DNA from: Bacillota bacterium
Lineage (GTDB): Bacteria; Bacillota; Bacilli; Paenibacillales; NBRC-103111
Direction of reading: 5' to 3'
Length of the DNA stretch: 64,000 nt
Assembly (NCBI GenBank): GCA_023388055.1
Contig: JAEWGW010000046.1
Span: 1 to 64,000 of the forward strand
Part shown: positions 60,581 to 64,000 of the stretch, piece after piece
Numbering within the stretch: the first letter of the stretch is position 1
Layout of the letters: each line of letters starts with the position of its first letter
Notes under the pieces: model-generated
Seen by the model: only the letters and a program-made list of their open reading frames with translations
The model's database searches: none
What the model was told of the DNA's origin: nothing
Position numbers and translations under genes: made by a program

Positions 60581-60626
60581 CACATTGCTCCTATCCTGTA
60601 TCCCCCGTATTCAAACCTTTTACTAT

Positions 60627-60671
60627 TAAAAAAAGCACCCTGCCGCGCCGGTTTGGCGCAGCAGGGTGCTC
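60627..60671 (-). terminator. Terminator between comEB and comEC
   Basis: On the minus strand AGCACCCTGC-T-GCGCC pairs with GGCGC-G-GCAGGGTGCT, followed by TTTTTTT. It predicts that comEC is largely transcribed apart from comEA-comEB or by readthrough. Confidence 0.88.
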
Positions 60672-60691
60672 CCCTGCTTTCATATATTCGG

Positions 60692-61204
60692 TTAGTTTTG
60701 AACGGGCTCCACACATCCGCCAGGCGGATCATAAGCCTCCAGAGAGCGGAACACCAGCCCCCGCTCCTGCAGCAGCTTGGCTACCTTGGCGGTGTCCTTG
60801 GGATAAGAGCGGTGGTACACAATCTCCTTTACCCCGCTGTTGGCCAGCATATTGGCGCAGGTCCAGCACGGCTCATCCGTCACATATACCGTCGAACCCT
60901 CCCGGTCCTTCCGGTCCGTGAAGAGAATCAGGTTCTGCTCGGCATGGATAGTGCGGATGCAGCGCTGCTTTCGGACCAGCTCCTCCTTGCCGTCCACCAT
61001 CCGGGCTTCGAATTCTTCTACAATCATACAGCCTGCTTCGCCGCAATCGGCTACTCCCATTGGCGCCCCGTTGTAGGCGCTGCCCAGCAGCTTTTTGCCC
61101 TGCACCAGAACGGCTCCTACATGCCTTCTGGAGCATTGCGAGCGGGTGGAGGCCATATAGGCTATATCCATAAAATAGGTATCCCAGTCCTTGCGAATGC
61201 TCAT
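60692..61204 (-). CDS. comEB: dCMP deaminase ComEB
   Basis: Zinc-dependent cytidylate deaminase of 170 residues, forming dUMP from dCMP. Motifs: TIHAEQNLILF supplies the zinc His and the catalytic Glu, and EPCWTCANML the two zinc cysteines. The N terminus MSIRKDWDTYFMDIAYMAS is typical of the ComEB branch. ATG 61204 has no clear ribosome site, and the open frame upstream has no family character, so coupling to comEA translation is possible. Its place in the comE operon is conserved although it is not needed for DNA uptake in B. subtilis. Confidence 0.95.
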   Translation of the reverse strand: MSIRKDWDTYFMDIAYMASTRSQCSRRHVGAVLVQGKKLLGSAYNGAPMGVADCGEAGCMIVEEFEARMVDGKEELVRKQRCIRTIHAEQNLILFTDRKDREGSTVYVTDEPCWTCANMLANSGVKEIVYHRSYPKDTAKVAKLLQERGLVFRSLEAYDPPGGCVEPVQN

Positions 61205-61359
61205 GGTAATGCGGCTGTGCCGCCCTCGCTTTCCCGGCGTGACACGGTGGTTTGGCCCCATGTCTCCGTTGGTTATGGCCTACATTATATCACCGGTGCC
61301 AGCATTCGCCAATGGCGGGTTTCCGGTGCCCACAGGTCACCGGCGGCATTCTTCCTGCC

Positions 61360-61875
61360 CTAAGGCGCCACAGATGCCGTAATCCGGTCCTTTAAGCCAT
61401 CATAGGTTTTCTGGCCGATGCCCTTCACGTTCTTCAACTCCTCCGGGGTGCGGAAAGCCCCCTTCGCCTGCCTGTGCTCCACAATAGCCTGGGCCTTGCC
61501 CGGCCCGATGCCCGGCAGCTCATCCAGACGTGAGGCCGACGCCGTATTGATGTCGATCAGGCCCTTTGCGGCGGTTGCTCCCGCCGGAGATTGGGCGGGT
61601 GCTGCCGTAGCCGGCGCCTGTACCGGAGCGGCCGATGAAGACGTTGCATCCTTTGGCTGTGCGGAAGCACTCTGCCCCCCGGATGGGGCCGCCGATGCCG
61701 TCTCCCCATTTTGCCCGGAGGCATTCAACAGGGATTGCATCTCCTGATTCACTTCGGTCCATTCGGACGTAACGCGGTTCTCCACTGCCTTGCGCACAAA
61801 CCCGAACCCCAGCGCTCCCAGCAGCAGCGCCACAAACATTAGCTTTTTCCAATGAAGCCGAAGCCAGATCGCCAT
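61360..61875 (-). CDS. comEA: DNA receptor ComEA
   Basis: Membrane-anchored DNA-binding protein of 171 residues. One membrane segment (KLMFVALLLGALGFGF) is near the N terminus, then a flexible linker rich in Ala, Ser, Pro and Gln, and two helix-hairpin-helix motifs at the C terminus: ASRLDELPGIGPGKAQAIVE and TPEELKNVKGIGQKTYDGLK. It binds incoming DNA at the cell surface and hands it to ComEC. ATG 61875 has AAAGGAG nine bases upstream. Its leader includes an intrinsic terminator, so expression may depend on antitermination. Confidence 0.95.
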   Translation of the reverse strand: MAIWLRLHWKKLMFVALLLGALGFGFVRKAVENRVTSEWTEVNQEMQSLLNASGQNGETASAAPSGGQSASAQPKDATSSSAAPVQAPATAAPAQSPAGATAAKGLIDINTASASRLDELPGIGPGKAQAIVEHRQAKGAFRTPEELKNVKGIGQKTYDGLKDRITASVAP

Positions 61876-61915
61876 GTCCACATTCTCCTTTTATCGGTGC
61901 GGCCCTCTCCACAAC

Positions 61916-61956
61916 AAAAAAACGCCGTCACATAGCCTTCCGGCTTGTAAACGGCG
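61916..61956 (-). terminator. Intrinsic terminator inside the comEA leader
   Basis: On the minus strand CGCCGT (61956-61951) pairs with ACGGCG (61928-61923), with an inner AGCC/GGCT helix, followed by seven T residues. No minus-strand gene ends here: it stands between the comEA promoter and comEA. Confidence 0.85.
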
Positions 61957-61986
61957 GTGCTTCCGCGCCCATGTTCAATTGTGTCC

Positions 61987-62016
61987 ATTATAACGCAAAC
62001 GGCTGTCTGTCAGCAA
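61987..62016 (-). promoter_or_regulatory. Putative comEA promoter
   Basis: On the minus strand TTGCTG (62016-62011), 18 bases and a perfect TATAAT (61992-61987). A transcript from here would start near 61980 and meet the terminator at 61956-61916 before reaching comEA. Confidence 0.6.
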
Positions 62017-62103
62017 GCGCATATCCTGCGTTAGTCAGGGCTATTGCATTATGAGGCACCCTATTCCAGATCAAAGACACGGAAAGGAGGCACAATGTAA
62101 GCA

Positions 62104-62180
62104 ATAGCGTGGCTCAGATTCGTTACGTTGGCGAACAGTCGCTTTTCCGCCAAATAAGCGTTGTGAGATTCGCTAGTCTA
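62104..62180. repeat. Half array (two direct units) in the comEA-comER gap
   Basis: AATAGCGTGGCTCAGATTCG and AATAAGCGTTGTGAGATTCG begin at about 62103 and 62154, a 51-base period as in the four-unit arrays, both ending (T/C)TA(C/G). Only the reverse-type half is present. Between it and comER nothing else is recognised. Confidence 0.5.
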
Positions 62181-62305
62181 ATGGCCATTACCCTGCTGCG
62201 CTAGTCCCGCATAATCGTCAACACTTCGGCATATACATGCACAAAACGTCCCTGCGCTTAAGCCAAAGGGACTTTCACCTACCCGAAAGCGAGGAGGAGG
62301 ACTTC

Positions 62306-63136
62306 ATGAAGGTCGGCTTTATCGGAACCGGCAGTATGGGGAGCATTTTGATCGAAGCCCTGATCCGGTCCGGCGCTTTGGCCCCCTCTGCCGTCATTGC
62401 CGCCAACCGTACCCGTGAGAAGGTATTGGCCCTGGCCGAAAGGCATCCCGGTCTTTTGGCTGCCCGTTCCAATATTGAAGTGGTGTTGGAGGCGGATCTG
62501 ATTTTTATCTGCGTCAAACCTGCCGAATACAAGCGGGTGCTGGACGAAATCAGGAAGCTCACCATGCCGCAGCAAATCATCGTCTCGATTACCTCCCCCG
62601 TGCTGATCCGCCACCTGGAGGAGCAGTTGAATTGCAAAATCGCTAAGGTGATCCCCAGCATCACCAACTTTGTCCAAAACGGCGCAGCCTTGTGCATGTA
62701 CGGAACCCGGATGGAGGAGGAGGATAAAGCAGCCCTGGAGGAGCTTCTGGCCCCCATCAGCGAGCCTATCCGCATTGATGAAAAGCACACCCGGATCACC
62801 TCGGATCTGTCCAGCTGCGGACCGGCTTTTTTTGCGCTGCTGGTTCAGCGGTTTGTGGATGCCGCGGCGGTGGAAACGGGCATCCCCTACGAGGAAGCCA
62901 CCCGTATGGCGTCCCGGATGCTCTTGGGTACCGGACTTCTGCTGACGGAAGGCGGCTTTACCCCGGAAACCCTGCAGAAGCGGGTCGCCGTGCCGGGAGG
63001 CATTACAGCAGAAGGCCTGAAGCTTATGGACCATGAGCTGGATGGTTTGTTCAACCGGCTGATCCGCATCACCCACGCCAAATTTTATGAGGACCTGGCC
63101 AAGGTGGACGCAGCTTTTCTGAACGCCATTGAATAG
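62306..63136 (+). CDS. comER: Late competence protein ComER (pyrroline-5-carboxylate reductase family)
   Basis: A 276-residue NAD(P)-binding protein of the ProC family. The Rossmann motif is KVGFIGTGSMGSILIEALI, and the C-terminal dimer domain includes SDLSSCGPAFFALLVQRFVD and VPGGITAEGLKLM. In B. subtilis comER is transcribed divergently from comEA, exactly as here, and that position decides the name over a metabolic proC. Its role in competence or sporulation is poorly known. ATG 62306 follows GGAGGAGG. Confidence 0.92.
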   Translation: MKVGFIGTGSMGSILIEALIRSGALAPSAVIAANRTREKVLALAERHPGLLAARSNIEVVLEADLIFICVKPAEYKRVLDEIRKLTMPQQIIVSITSPVLIRHLEEQLNCKIAKVIPSITNFVQNGAALCMYGTRMEEEDKAALEELLAPISEPIRIDEKHTRITSDLSSCGPAFFALLVQRFVDAAAVETGIPYEEATRMASRMLLGTGLLLTEGGFTPETLQKRVAVPGGITAEGLKLMDHELDGLFNRLIRITHAKFYEDLAKVDAAFLNAIE

Positions 63137-63146
63137 CGGCGGGAAT

Positions 63147-63175
63147 AAAAAAGAGGGCGTACGCCCTCTTTTTTT
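63147..63175. terminator. Bidirectional terminator
   Basis: AAAAAAGAGGGCGT and ACGCCCTCTTTTTT are a perfect palindrome with T runs on both strands, between convergent comER and the kinase-like gene. Confidence 0.92.
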
Positions 63176-63215
63176 GTGGCAGGAAACGGATAAGCCTCCC
63201 CAGTCCCAGCTCGTG

Positions 63216-64000
63216 TCAGCCGGCAAGACCGTTCTGCCGCAAATACTCCAGCACCGACTCCCGCTCCGCCTGCTCCTCCCGGCGCAGCTCACCCAGCCGA
63301 GCCGCAGCCGTTACCAAGAGCCAGTCCGACAACTCCTTCCGGGTTACGCCCATTTGGTCCAGATACAGATCAGCCGCCTTCTTTTTCAGCTGCAGCAAAA
63401 ATTCCGTTTGCCCCCCTGCCTCAGCCGGCACCGGGGTCATTTCCGTCAAATACACGGTTCTGGCAATATCCCCATAGGTATGCCCGCGGCAGATGTTCAT
63501 ATAATCGATGACTGTATGCCCTTGCGGTCCCGCCATAACATTGCCGAAGTGATAGTCCCCATGGCAAAAATAGTCCCCATCCGGCAGCTCCTCCAGCATA
63601 ATGAGCAGCTTTTCTTTATGAGCCTCGCCCAGATCCTTGCTCCGTCCAATATACCCCCGCAGGATCTCCTTCAGGCTCAAGGCCCCCGGCAGCCGGCAGG
63701 CCAACATGGTCCGGTGCAAAGCCGCCAGGGCGGACACACCTGATTCCAGCCTGGAAGGATCGGCCATAAGCAAATCCAGCAGCGAGTCGCCCTCCACCCG
63801 GTCGTAAATAATCCCGTGGCGTTCCCCTTGCTGCACCATTTCGTAGCTGTGCGCCACCGGAAGCCCCAGGTCATGGAGCAGCCGGGAATTTTCGTACTCC
63901 TTCCTCATGCTCGACTCCGGGTACCCCTTCACAAACAGCTTGACCACTCTGCCCTGGTCCGCCGCAAAAATCTCCGCCGTATTGCCAATACCGATCCGTG
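63216..64000 (-). CDS. Aminoglycoside phosphotransferase-family kinase (5' end outside window)
   Basis: The reading frame continues past the end of the window: upstream of GTG 63947 it reads RIGIGNTAEIFAADQGRVVK, which is the nucleotide-binding loop of the APH fold, so the true start is beyond 64000. The visible part has 260 residues. The catalytic loop is CHGDYHFGNVM (Asp base and Asn ligand) and the metal Asp is in TVIDYMNICRG. Such proteins phosphorylate small molecules such as antibiotics, sugars or choline-like compounds; the substrate is unknown. Confidence 0.88.
   Translation of the reverse strand, partial: RIGIGNTAEIFAADQGRVVKLFVKGYPESSMRKEYENSRLLHDLGLPVAHSYEMVQQGERHGIIYDRVEGDSLLDLLMADPSRLESGVSALAALHRTMLACRLPGALSLKEILRGYIGRSKDLGEAHKEKLLIMLEELPDGDYFCHGDYHFGNVMAGPQGHTVIDYMNICRGHTYGDIARTVYLTEMTPVPAEAGGQTEFLLQLKKKAADLYLDQMGVTRKELSDWLLVTAAARLGELRREEQAERESVLEYLRQNGLAG

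Overview
The window looks like the chromosome of a Paenibacillus-type member of the Bacillota: high-GC coding DNA, strong AAGGAGG ribosome sites, GTG and TTG starts, an S-layer-homology (SLH) surface enzyme, many glycoside hydrolases, and the Bacillus gene set comER / comEA-comEB-comEC / holA / rpsT plus gerM, rph and rdgB. This assignment is inference from gene content; no rRNA or tRNA gene is visible.

Layout. 0.3-9.3 kb: an FAD oxidoreductase, a 1990-residue secreted pectate-lyase-like SLH protein and a sugar oxidoreductase. 9.9-15.1 kb: a small unknown protein, a GH13 alpha-glucosidase, an acetyltransferase, a 47-residue gene and asparagine synthetase. 15.5-16.9 kb: rdgB and rph. 17.0-21.5 kb: a secreted SH3-repeat protein, a TetR regulator with a palindromic operator coupled to a flavodoxin-like reductase, and a GH9 enzyme. 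22.4-27.4 kb: a glycan-assembly cluster (GT2, UDP-N-acetylhexosamine dehydrogenase, two tandem 231-residue glycosyltransferases copied together with their leaders, and a GT-D-like protein). 28.2-34.2 kb: a LacI-controlled alpha-L-fucosidase operon with a cyclase-family protein, an aldo/keto reductase and a zinc dehydrogenase that has lost its zinc lobe. 34.8-37.9 kb: GH42 beta-galactosidase with a divergent AraC regulator. 38.4-41.1 kb: gerM, an HAD protein lacking its nucleophile, and a VOC protein. 41.1-52.3 kb: a nine-gene sugar ABC importer and amino-sugar catabolic cluster whose leader carries three copies of a TAGTAATCGATTTCTA-type operator. 52.8-54.3 kb: an ISNCY/IS1202-type insertion sequence. 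54.4-63.1 kb: rpsT, holA, an ECF sigma/anti-sigma pair with its own ECF promoter, comEC, comEB, comEA and divergent comER. 63.2-64.0 kb: a kinase running off the window.

The most unusual signal is architectural. Six intergenic regions carry a four-unit repeat array with fixed geometry: two copies of a roughly 20-26-base unit pointing one way, then two pointing the other way, at about 50, 54-63 and 50 base spacing. The sequence differs between loci (at least four sequence families) while the geometry is kept. Five of the six lie between convergent genes, and they fill every long convergent gap in the window. The four short convergent gaps hold only one hairpin each. The same five long gaps also hold short repeated tracts. 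This resembles in position, but not in sequence, the BIME elements of enterobacteria, and I do not recognise it as a named family.

Other points worth following are an intrinsic terminator between the comEA promoter and comEA, a candidate structured RNA between the anti-sigma gene and holA, and a short leader peptide candidate ahead of the sugar importer.
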